Source: Sphagnum compactum (taxonomy: Eukaryota; Bryophyta; Sphagnopsida; Sphagnales). Taken from it: a stretch of DNA of 64,000 nucleotides. Shown piece after piece: positions 26,030 through 34,689 of the stretch; within the stretch, counting starts at the first letter, position 1, and the number at the start of each line of letters is the position of its first letter. A program made the translations under genes and the position numbers. Where the stretch lies: contig OZ234494.1 of the NCBI GenBank assembly GCA_965153455.1, positions 9,176,001 to 9,240,000 of the forward strand. The letters run 5' to 3'. Below the pieces are notes generated by a model that saw only the letters and a program-made list of their open reading frames with translations, made no database searches and had not been told where the DNA came from.

Positions 26030-26972
26030 TGTAATGCGAAGGTAGGTGGACAGATTCAGTGTGAACACTGAACTGTGTTTGGGATCTAGGTCTGTTTGAG
26101 GCGGCCACCTTTTGTTTTCGGCGCTCATTACTGCTGCATGGAGTGCATGGTTGCTTTCTCCCTTGCTTTGTGTGCTTTAGGATAATCTTGGGAGATGGCG
26201 GCGGAGAATGATGAATGCTGATGGTGCCGAATTGATGAAAAACGGGCGGTGACGACGAACGGTGAGGCTTCGGAGGGAAGCTTACGGAATCTCGGAAAGC
26301 TTTTGTGTGGCTCTGGAGGTGTGGAGTGCATCCTTTTCCCGGACGGCAAGAAGGTTTAGCTCGGAAGGTAGGAAAGAGAGAGGAGAGACAGACAATTTTG
26401 GTTGGTGTTAGAGGAGAAAGATCAGGAGGCTAGAATGGGATTAGGAGAATAATTTTGGGAGGTGTGTGGATCTGTAGAAGCTGGAACTGTAGAAGTTTGG
26501 TAGTTGGATAGACATGGTGATGGTGTAAAGCTCTATAGTTAGGTGACTTTGGCTGAACGCCTGAATTTCCGCTGCGCCTGGTAGTTAGTCAAATGGTTGT
26601 TGTTGCTGCAGAAGAATTAGAGAGAAAGAGAAAGAGAGTCGGAACAGCACTGAAGCTGTTGTTTTGTGAGTCTTCTGATGTCCCGAGAGCTTGTGCTTTC
26701 GAGATTGTACATATTTTGTAAATGCAATGGAAAGTTTCTTTGTTTGATACCTGTGTGAGCGGTGAAGAAGAAGAAGGATGCTTGAGGTTGGACGTGTTGT
26801 TGTGTCTGTACATCTCCGATCTGTGAGGTGGGGAGGAAAGAGCCGGTCAGTAGTTGTTGTGTGAGAAGGTTTGGAGTTCTGTGTGAGTAGAGAAGATCAG
26901 CAGAGTTCAGTCGACAGGGTTCGTTGGCCACAGTAGATGTGTTGTGCGTTCTATGGACCCCTCCTTTTTGGT
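26030..26972 (+). repeat. 5' LTR
   Basis: About 943 bases match the 3' LTR with 16 substitutions, all transitions, and one single-base indel. It starts TGTAATGCGAAGG. The match continues to CTTTTTGGT, whose last bases are also the first bases of the primer site, so either the LTR ends at about 26968 or a few terminal bases were lost. The 3' LTR continues GGTTACA, an inverted match to the TGTAA start, while here the primer site follows directly. Confidence 0.9.
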
Positions 26973-26980
26973 ATCAGAGC
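26969..26980 (+). promoter_or_regulatory. Primer binding site, initiator-Met tRNA
   Basis: TGGTATCAGAGC is the standard primer binding site complementary to the 3' end of plant initiator methionine tRNA. It directly follows, and partly overlaps, the end of the 5' LTR. Confidence 0.93.
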
Positions 26981-27034
26981 ATGGTTCCGATGTCTGAGAG
27001 TTTGGTAGCACCTGTAGTGGTCTAGATAGAATGA

Positions 27035-27704
27035 ATGTCAGTGATCATGTCTTCGTCTAGTGGCGAAGGAGTTCCGGTGGAACCTGTGAATCAGGAAGAT
27101 CGTGAGCTGAACATCATCCGTAGATTTGATTTCGTCACTATTCAGAATGGCCCACAAAGAAGGGCGGCGATTCTGCGTTTCTTAGGATTTGGAGTTGTGC
27201 GTCTAGTAGGGATAGATCCCGACGAGGCTAGAGTAGGAGACATTGCTGTTGAGATAACGCATAGTGGTTTCCACACAACAGCCCGAGTTTGGCTGAAGGT
27301 TACCGATGGAGCAAGGGCCTGGGCCTACACATCAGAACTACAGGAGAACTTTTACTATACTTCCTACCTTGCGTAGGGTGGATCCTGCGTATTCAGCTAG
27401 ACAAAGTGCACTGCCGAGGCTGGGAGATATCTGGATCCCCAAGTCTGCAGCTTCACCGAATCACTTTGTGCGATTGTTCATACCAGGCATAGAAGACCTA
27501 TTTCAGGCGGGCGACCGATTGCTTCGGGTTGAACATAGTGGATCCCGATCCCGCCTCATTAGCTGGCGAATCTGGCGAAGCCAGAATGGCGAATGGAGAT
27601 TCCAGCAGGAATCAACTGATGAACAGAAGTTCGTTACTATTCCATCTGTTTATCCACCATTGAAGCCGATCCATGAAGGAGTGCAGGCCGAGTTCGATGG
27701 ATGA
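27035..27704 (+). pseudogene. Extra ORF before gag, frameshifted, unknown function
   Basis: Two overlapping frames, 27035-27376 and 27306-27704, appear to be one protein of about 222 codons split by a one-base shift at the T run 27350-27353. The first part begins with ATG and has RRFDFVTIQNGPQRRAAILR and a GVVRLVGIDPDEARVGD segment. The second part has LIPG/FQAGDRLLRVEH-like and ISWRIWRSQNGEWRFQ segments, rich in Trp and Arg. No known retroviral domain is recognised. It ends 228 bases before the gag ATG. An ORF in this position is not part of the basic Ty3 plan; the role is unknown. Confidence 0.6.
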
Positions 27705-27932
27705 ATCGGATCGCAGTTGGTTTTGTTTCAAGGATCAGAACCGAGTACAGGAGCTAAGATTCTGAGTGATTTTATTTGTGCATCTGTTTTCCTTTTGAAA
27801 AGCTGTGTGTGGGTGTGTGTGTGGAAGGGTTGGACTGCAGCAAATAAACAGTTGTTGAGTTTCTATATTTTTGAGGACTTTGTGTCTATAAGCAGTTTTG
27901 CAATTTTTCTGTCCTCATTACGCATCTGCAGA

Positions 27933-28742
27933 ATGACTAGTCCACAGGGCATGGACAAATTGTTCTGGGGGCGCGATCATGAAGACGTCAACGATTGGGC
28001 GGAAAGGCTCAGTATGGCTGCTGAGTTGCGCGACCTCAATGCGGACAAACTTTTCAAGATTGCCAAGCTCAATCTGAGAGGCAAGGCCCGGGAGTGGTTC
28101 AGAAAGCTGCAGCCGGCGCCGGCCGACTGGCTTGAGCTGAGAACACTGATTTTGCAGAAGTATGGCAATGTGGACACTGACGACATTCGAATGAAGCTCG
28201 ATGTCATCAAACAGGAACCCAAGGAGCGGGTGCAGAAATATTTTGAGCGATTGGATAAACTGTTTCAGCGGGGGAAAATTCCCGATGCCGAACAGAGGAG
28301 GCGATTTCTGGGTAAGTTGAAACCAGAAATTAGGAAGATATGTGTTGTTAGAACGTACGCTGACATAGAAGAGATGGTGGGTGCTGCCACAGAACTCGAA
28401 AGGGTGCTGGGTGAGCTCGGCGAAACTCCATTCGAACCTCTAAAGGAAGAGCAGGAGGAAGGAGTTGCAGAGACAATGATGGAAAAGCAAGTCAATGCTT
28501 TCAATGATACGCTTATCAATTTCATGAAGGGGAATGTGTCTAAACCAGTCGCATCATCCTCTTCCAGCATGTCTGGAGTGTGCCAAATTTGTAAAGGAGG
28601 AGACCACACCGCCATAGCATGTCCGAGGCTTAATGAACCCCGGCCCAAATGTGCCAAATGTGGGATGCCGCATAGGACAGAGAATTGTGGTGTGAAGTGT
28701 TCTTTCTGTGCAGGGTTAGGGCACTCAGAGGACAGATGCTAG
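27933..28742 (+). pseudogene. gag: gag: capsid-like region and three zinc knuckles
   Basis: Gag packages the element RNA into virus-like particles. The likely start is ATG at 27933; the frame is open further upstream without conserved content. A retrotransposon gag domain is seen at about residues 20-150 (WAERLSMAAELRDLNADKLF, LRGKAREWFRKLQ, ERVQKYFERLDKLF). Three knuckles follow near the C-terminus: CQICKGGDHTAIAC, CAKCGMPHRTENC (one residue shorter than usual) and CSFCAGLGHSEDRC. A TAG at 28740-28742 follows the last knuckle, and the same frame continues into protease. TGG to TAG is the simplest explanation. Stop readthrough, as used by some retroviruses, is possible but less likely given three more stops downstream. 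Confidence 0.9.
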
Positions 28743-30509
28743 AAGAAGCCAAGGGATGGGAAGACGCACCCCGGATCAGCTAACTTCCTAGAGGTGATGC
28801 TGGATGATGAGGAAGCGACCCTGCGCCAGCTTAACAAGCTGTGTGGGGGTGAGAACTTGTTCTCCTACACTCGGGTACCAAGAAGAAGAATGCCTGTGGA
28901 GGTGACACCAGCAGCGTCAGGACTAACTCCTGATCCAACAATCGAAGGAGCAGGAGCCAATCGGGAGGAGTCTGTCAGATCGAAGATTCTGTCCCATTTT
29001 ATTAAAGGGAAGATATCATTGACGCCAATGGAGACAGTGATGATGATACCAGGAGAGTTGGAGCACCTGGAGAATCTGGTGAAGGTAGCTTGGAAGAAGA
29101 AAGATGTGGAGGCTGTAAACACTCAAGTGTCGATGGTTTCAGCCGTCCCAACACTTAGACGTCTGTATATCAGCAAGACGCACAGGAGCAAAACGCTCCA
29201 CCTTTCGGTCGAAGTGAACCAGTGTTTAATTGAAGGACTGGTGGATACTGGAGCATCCATGTCAATCATGGCAGCTGCAGTAGTTCGAGAGCTGGGTCTA
29301 ATGCATTTAGTGTCTGGATCGGAGACATACAAGACGGCCTTAGGTGCCATTACACAGGCACTCGGCCGAATTAGTGAGGTACCGATAAAGGTCGGGGGAG
29401 TGCAATGCAGGATGACTTTCATGGTTGTGGATACGGATAGCTATGACATTTTACTAGGGCTTGATCTGCTGATCAAGATTGGCGCGATTGTGGATGTTGA
29501 GCAGGGACTGATCCAAGTCAGACGAGGTCCTGGGGCTGATGTGGAAGTGCTGCCACTCACCATGGTAAACTTGATGCAGAGATCGGACTCAGCCACTGGT
29601 GACTACAATAACGATTGTACTGGGAAACACCCATCTGGAGAATCGGAGGCAATGGACGGAGCGTCCTACTTGTCTCAACAGAGCATTAGTGAGCAAATCG
29701 CCGAACTGGAATCTGAGTATGATTCTGGCTCAAGCGAAGACTCTGATGAAGGGAATCAAGCGGTGGGTACGACTGAGGAAGAATTTGAGTTCGGGAATAT
29801 CGAACTTGAAAATTTAGTGTTGTCGGAGGGGCCACAGCAAATTCTGCAGCTCATGCTGCAGGACAAGGCTGCTGATTTCATGAAGGAGGAGGTCATTGAC
29901 AACGATGACTATGCTGACTGGATCCAATGGGCTGCTGATGCTGAGCAACGCAAGCAGAAGCCCTCGGAAGCAAGGAATGCAGGACAAGAATCTGTACTAC
30001 TGCAGTTTCAACAGATGGAGGTCGTTGACCCGTACGACTGTGTCAAGGAGCGAATCATGAAGAACCCCAAGGAGGATACACGGTGGGGCGAGATTTGTCA
30101 GAAGATTCGAATTGATCAGCACCTGGACAAAGGGATGGAACGACAGCTGTGGACAGTCCTAGAGCAATATCAAGAGGTATTCGCCTGGAACAAAGGGGAG
30201 CTTGGGTGTTGCAACGTTGGAGAACATCTAATCGACACACAAGGGTTCCCACCTTGTAAGGTAGCCCCTGGTCGATTGTCATATTGGGAGGAGACTGAGG
30301 TAAACAGGCAGATTAATGTGTTGGTTGAGTTGGGAAAAATGAGGCCAAGCAACTCAGCATACGCTTGCCGGGTAACTCTACCTGTCAAGAAGGATGGAAG
30401 CATGAGATTCTGTGGGGACTACAGACCCCTCAACTTACAAACTCGGAGGGATTCATTCCCTATGCCCCTAGTAGAAGATGTGATATCTCAATTGGGGAAG
30501 TCAGCATAG
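28743..30509 (+). pseudogene. pol: pol part 1: aspartic protease and start of reverse transcriptase
   Basis: This is the same frame as gag. The retropepsin active site is DTGAS at 29244-29258, followed by a typical flap region and YDILLGLDLL. An acidic linker of about 200 codons leads to the RT domain, with KVAPGRLSYWEETEVNRQIN and VKKDGSMRFCGDYRPLN. The frame stops with TAG at 30507-30509, inside RT, just before the first catalytic aspartate segment (FTTLDLQSGF). Another TAG follows at 30540-30542. Both positions normally hold tryptophan or another aromatic residue in this family, and TGG to TAG explains both. Confidence 0.9.
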
Positions 30510-30542
30510 TTCACTACACTGGATTTACAATCGGGATTCTAG

Positions 30543-32204
30543 CAGATCAGGATGGCTCCTGAGGACATGGGAAAGACAGCGCTTGTTACCAAGAGCGGTC
30601 TGTTTGAGTGGACTGTCATGCCATTCAGACTCAAAAACGCCACGAGTACCTTTACGCGAACCATGACCGAAGTCTTCAAGGATTTGGGGAACTCATTCCT
30701 GAAAATTTTCGTTGATGACCTCAATGTCCACAGTAAAGAATGGCAGGATCATCTTCAACATCTGGGAGCTGTACTCTCTAGACTCAGGGAAGTGAACCTG
30801 AAATTGAACCCGAGCAAGTGCTGTTTTGCTGCAGGAAGTGTTGTTTTCCTAGGACATGTAGTCAGCAAAGAAGGGACTAGGCCTAACCCTAGTAAGATCG
30901 ATGCGGTACGGGAATTTTCGGCGCCTACAACAGTCGTCAATGTCAGATCCTTCCTAGGATTGACAGGGTACTACCGCAGATATATTAAGGGATATTCGAA
31001 ACTGGCAGGTCCTTTGTTTGAACTCACTAAGAAGGATGTGGTTTTTGTCTGGAACCAGGACTGCCAGAGGGCGTTTAACGCTTTGAAGAAGGCACTTATA
31101 GGAGCTCCAATTCTGGTGAGGCCCAATTTCAAGGAGCCCTTTTTCCTTGATGTGGATTGGTCGACCAAGGGAGTTGGTGCTATCCTGTCGCAGAAAGAGG
31201 GTAGATTCGAGAAGGTCATAGCCTACGCCAGCAAGGCATTGACGGTGGCACAAAAGAAGTTTCACCCCATGGAAGGAGAGTGCTATGCTTTGATCTGGGG
31301 AATCTTACACTTCAGACAGTACTTGCACATAACTCATTTCACATTGAGGACGGACCATAAGCCGCTCGAATGGTTGGCGACTGTATCAGATGCACATGGA
31401 AGAAGGGGTAGATGGATTGACCTGCTGCAGGACTACAGCTTCAAGATAGTCCACAGGCCAGGAGTGAGGCATGCGAATGCTGATGCCCTGAGTCGGAATC
31501 CAGTGGGGCAAGCTATGGATGATGAGGATTTCCATCAGGAAATCCAGGATGATCAGCACACACAACATGGAGTGGCCGAGACGGCTGAGAAGATATTGTC
31601 TGTTCGGCATGGTCAGCATATGGAGTGGCGTGGGAACAGGAGGCAGTTGAGGGAACATACTGAGCATCGCGGGTGTCGTCCCGGGATCAAACATTGGCAC
31701 AGCTCGGATCCCCACCACCTGTTTATGATTGAATTGGTGACTGCAACTGATTCAGGGGAGGAGGTGACCCCAAGCGCAGAACGGTTGGATGTAGCTGAGG
31801 ATGAAGACCTGGAGGTTGATCAGGGTAAGCAGAGACATTGGAAAGGCCAGGTCAGGTATTATAACAGAAGACAGCAGCTAGAACTGGTTCTAGCTGCTCA
31901 AGGAATGTCTGAGGTCGGAGGCCATGAAATCAACTTGACCATTGTGGATGAAGCAGACAAGAGTGGAGGTGAGATGAAGGGCCCTGACATCTGGCAGGAT
32001 ACGACCTGTCTGGCACTCTTGAAAGAAGGAGTGTTGCCAGAATTGATTGAACTTGAAGAGAGCAAGAGGGTGAGAAAAAGAGCAGCCAGCTACTGTTGGA
32101 AGGAGCAGAAGCTCTTCTTCAAGGATCTCTACGTACCCAGACCTGAGGAGAGGAGATCACTGGTACTGCAGATGCATGAGGATCTGGGACACTCGGGTGA
32201 ATAG
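30543..32204 (+). pseudogene. pol: pol part 2: rest of reverse transcriptase and RNase H
   Basis: The frame is the same as part 1. RT continues with MPFRLKNATSTF and the catalytic FVDDL (aspartates at 30714-30719). The connection region has FLGLTGYYRRYIKGYSK. RNase H follows with the acidic residues in LDVDWS, MEGECYAL and RTDHKPLEWL, and the conserved end HRPGVRHANADALSR. About 200 further residues of unrecognised, charged sequence separate it from integrase. The part closes with the first half of the integrase zinc-binding HHCC motif and a TAG at 32202-32204 (CAG to TAG would explain it). Confidence 0.9.
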
Positions 32205-33260
32205 AGGCTCTTGTCCGAGATCTGTCGAAGGTATTTCTGGCACTGTCGAACTGAGGACGTCAAATCGGTGGTCAGGAGTTGCCAGCAATGTCAGCTAGTC
32301 AAGAGTGAAGGAAGTGTCCGATCCGGGGATGAGAGGCTCAAAAGCATCCCTGTCTGTGATTTGTTTTACAGAGTGGCGATGGACACCGCAGGGCCACTGC
32401 CTGAGACCAAGGCAGGAAACAAGTATATCCTTGTGGCTATCGACCATTACTCCAAATGGTGTGAAGCCAAGGCCGTGGCGGATCATGGTGCTAGAACGGC
32501 AGCCAGGTTTCTTGAGGACGATTTGATTTGTAGATATGGAGTACCTGGTTTCATATTGATTGACAACGGAGGGGAGTGGGGTGCAGAGTTTGAAATTATG
32601 TGCAAGGACTACGCTATACAACATCAGCGCACTGCACCTCAATGGCCCCAGTGCAACGGGATGGCGGAACGCATGATCAAAACCATCAAGCATGGTATCA
32701 CAGTTCTAGCCACGAATCCTGCGAATGTGGATTGCTGGGATGAACACCTGGCTAAGGTCTTGTTTGGGTACAGATGTGGGGTCCAGGCGAGCACCAAGTT
32801 CTCGCCATTCATGGTTCTAACCGGTCGATCATCGCGACTCAGAGCTGACAACTATCTAAGTGCGCTGACTGGTGTTGTGGATGATGGAGTTGATGTTGAA
32901 CAGATTGCAGCACAATTCCTGGAAAAGGTAAGGCTCATAGCAAGCATACATGAGAGCGTATTGCTCAATGTAGAGCAGGCACAGAAGAGACAGCGAAGCA
33001 CGTATGCAGATAGGAAGGGCAAACACCTGTTTGAAGGTCTCATTGCTGGAGAGACTATGGTCAAGATGAAAAGGCCAGGCAAGAAGCGCGCGTTGGCCGC
33101 AAGCTGGGAAGGCCCATACCAGTTTGTTGGGCATGTGGATGGGAAAGGGAACTATGACTTTGAGGAAGGTTGTCGCCTGTGTATCGTTCAAGATGCTGAT
33201 GGAAGGCAGTGGGAGAGATCAAGGAGGGACCTACAGATCTACCACATGCAACCCGATTAA
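32205..33260 (+). pseudogene. pol: pol part 3: integrase
   Basis: The Cys pair of the zinc-binding motif (CQQCQ) is followed by the rve catalytic core: D in AMDTAGP (32382), D in LIDNGG (32562) and E in MAERMIK (32667), with 34 residues between the last two. A C-terminal region with the WEGPYQFVGHV segment resembles the GPY/F module. There is no chromodomain. The true stop TAA follows at 33258-33260, only 26 bases before the polypurine tract. Confidence 0.9.
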
Positions 33261-33285
33261 GCCGAGCTGAGGGACTCAGCTGTTT

Positions 33286-33298
33286 AAGAAGGGAGGGG
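33286..33298 (+). promoter_or_regulatory. Polypurine tract
   Basis: AAGAAGGGAGGGG lies just before the 3' LTR and would prime plus-strand DNA synthesis. Seven bases, TTACATA, lie between it and the TGTAATGCG that both LTRs share. Those bases may belong to the original LTR start. Confidence 0.85.
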
Positions 33299-33305
33299 TT
33301 ACATA

Positions 33306-34253
33306 TGTAATGCGAAGGTAGGTGGACAGATTCAGTGTGAACACTGAACTGTGTTTGGGATCTAGGTTTGTTTGAGGCGGCCACCTTTTTGTTTTCGGCG
33401 CTCATTACTGCTGCATGGAGTGCATGGTTGCTTTCTCCCTTGCTTTGTGTGCTTTAGGATAATCTTGGGAGATGGCGATGGAGAATGATGAATGCTGATG
33501 GTGCCGAATTGATGAAAAACGGGCGGCGACGGCGAACGGTGAGGCTTCGGAGGGAAGCTTACGGAATCTCGGAAAGCTTTTGTGTGGCTCTGGAGGTGTG
33601 GAGTGCATCTTTTTCCCGGACGGCAAGAAGGTTTAGCTCGGAAGGTAGGAGAGAGAGAGGAGAGACAGACAATTTTGGTTGGTGTTAGAGGAGAAAGATC
33701 AGGAGGCTAGAATGGGATTAGGAGAATAATTTTGGGAGGTGTGTGGATCTGTAGAAGCTGGAACTGTAGAAGTTTGGTAGTTGGATAGACATGGTGATGG
33801 TGTAAAGCTCTGTAGTTAGGTGACTTTGGCTGAACGCCTGAATTTCCGCTACGCCTGGTAGTTAGTCAAATGGTTGTTGTTGCTGCAGAAGAATTAGAGA
33901 GAAAGAGAAAGAGAGTCGGAACAGCACTGAAGCTGTTGTTTTGTGAGTCTTCTGATGTCCCGAGAGCTTATGCTTTCGGGATTGTACATATTTTATAAAT
34001 GCAATGGAAAGTTTCTTTGTTTGATACCTGTGTGAGCGGTGAGGAAGAAGAAGGATGCTTGAGGTTGGACATGTTGTTGTGTCTGTACATCTCCGATCTG
34101 TGAGGTGGGGAGGAAAGAGCCGGTCAGTAGTTGCTGTGTGAGAAGGTTTGGAGTTCTGTGTGAGTAGAGAAGATCAGCAGAGTTCAGTCGACAAGGTTCG
34201 TTGGCCACAGTAGATGTGTTGTGCGTTCTATGGACCCCTCCTTTTTGGTTACA
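33306..34253 (+). repeat. 3' LTR
   Basis: It matches the 5' LTR from TGTAATGCG at 33306 to CTTTTTGGT at 34249. The next bases TACA complete a GGTTACA end that mirrors the TGTAA start, so 34253 is the probable terminus. The bases flanking the element on the two sides (ATGTAT before, ATATAT after) are similar but not an exact five-base target duplication. The LTR ends about 440 bases before the PI4K alpha start codon. Confidence 0.9.
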
Positions 34254-34689
34254 ATATATTTGTAACTTGGATTTATAGTCATACTTCAAGTTGCATTAGA
34301 TGCCTTGTGATGTTTAATGGCCCATGAATCACATGATAAGACAAAAACAATTACATTTTCATTTATTTTTTGATGCCCTTGAAAGTGGATGATATAAACC
34401 TCGATGGGGACATCAAATCCACTGGCCTCCCCCGGCGGCCGACACCTCGATGAAGAAGGAGACGACGATGAAGCCCCGAACGAATGTAGCGGCGTTCGCG
34501 CGCCTGATTGCGATTCAAAAAATCTTGTTGCGGATCCAAATCACGAGGTCGCAACAAATTTCTGAACCCAAAAAAGAACAAAAAAGAATTCCCGCCAGCT
34601 CGGTGTGTCGCCGGACTTCTGCAGAGCTATGAATTCAGCTAGTTGGGTTGTACGTGAATGATTGAGAGAGAGAGAGAGAGAGAGGAGCA
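34254..34689 (+). promoter_or_regulatory. PI4K alpha upstream region with GA tract and possible uORF
   Basis: The first about 130 bases are AT-rich; the GC content then rises. A 60-codon open frame starting with ATG at 34450 ends at 34632 and could be an upstream ORF if it lies in the transcript. A run of GA dinucleotides (34661-34684) lies immediately before the start codon. The core promoter is not clear. Confidence 0.4.

Larger units (their letters stand above)
26030..34253 (+). mobile_element. Ty3/gypsy LTR retrotransposon, full length but defective
   Basis: The element has two near-identical LTRs, an initiator-Met tRNA primer site, an extra pre-gag ORF, one long gag-pol frame (27933-33260) in the order gag, protease, RT, RNase H, integrase, and a polypurine tract. 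The domain order, with integrase last, places it in Ty3/gypsy. No chromodomain is seen after integrase. The gag-pol frame is broken by TAG codons at 28740, 30507, 30540 and 32202, and the pre-gag ORF by a one-base frameshift, so it cannot encode a complete polyprotein. The LTRs differ at about 1.7 percent of sites, indicating a fairly recent insertion. It sits in AT-rich DNA, in the same orientation as PI4K alpha downstream. The exact ends are uncertain (see LTR entries). Confidence 0.93.

Noticed and set aside
26128-26931. Minus-strand open frames inside the 5' LTR (and matching ones at 33405-33626 and 33993-34289)
   Set aside because: They are antisense frames within LTR sequence, occur in both LTRs, and have low-complexity serine-rich content with no known domain.
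28740-28742. Programmed TAG readthrough between gag and pol
   Set aside because: Known for some retroviruses, but three further TAG codons interrupt pol in conserved domains, and the context after the stop (AAGAAG) is not the plant viral readthrough type. Decay is simpler.
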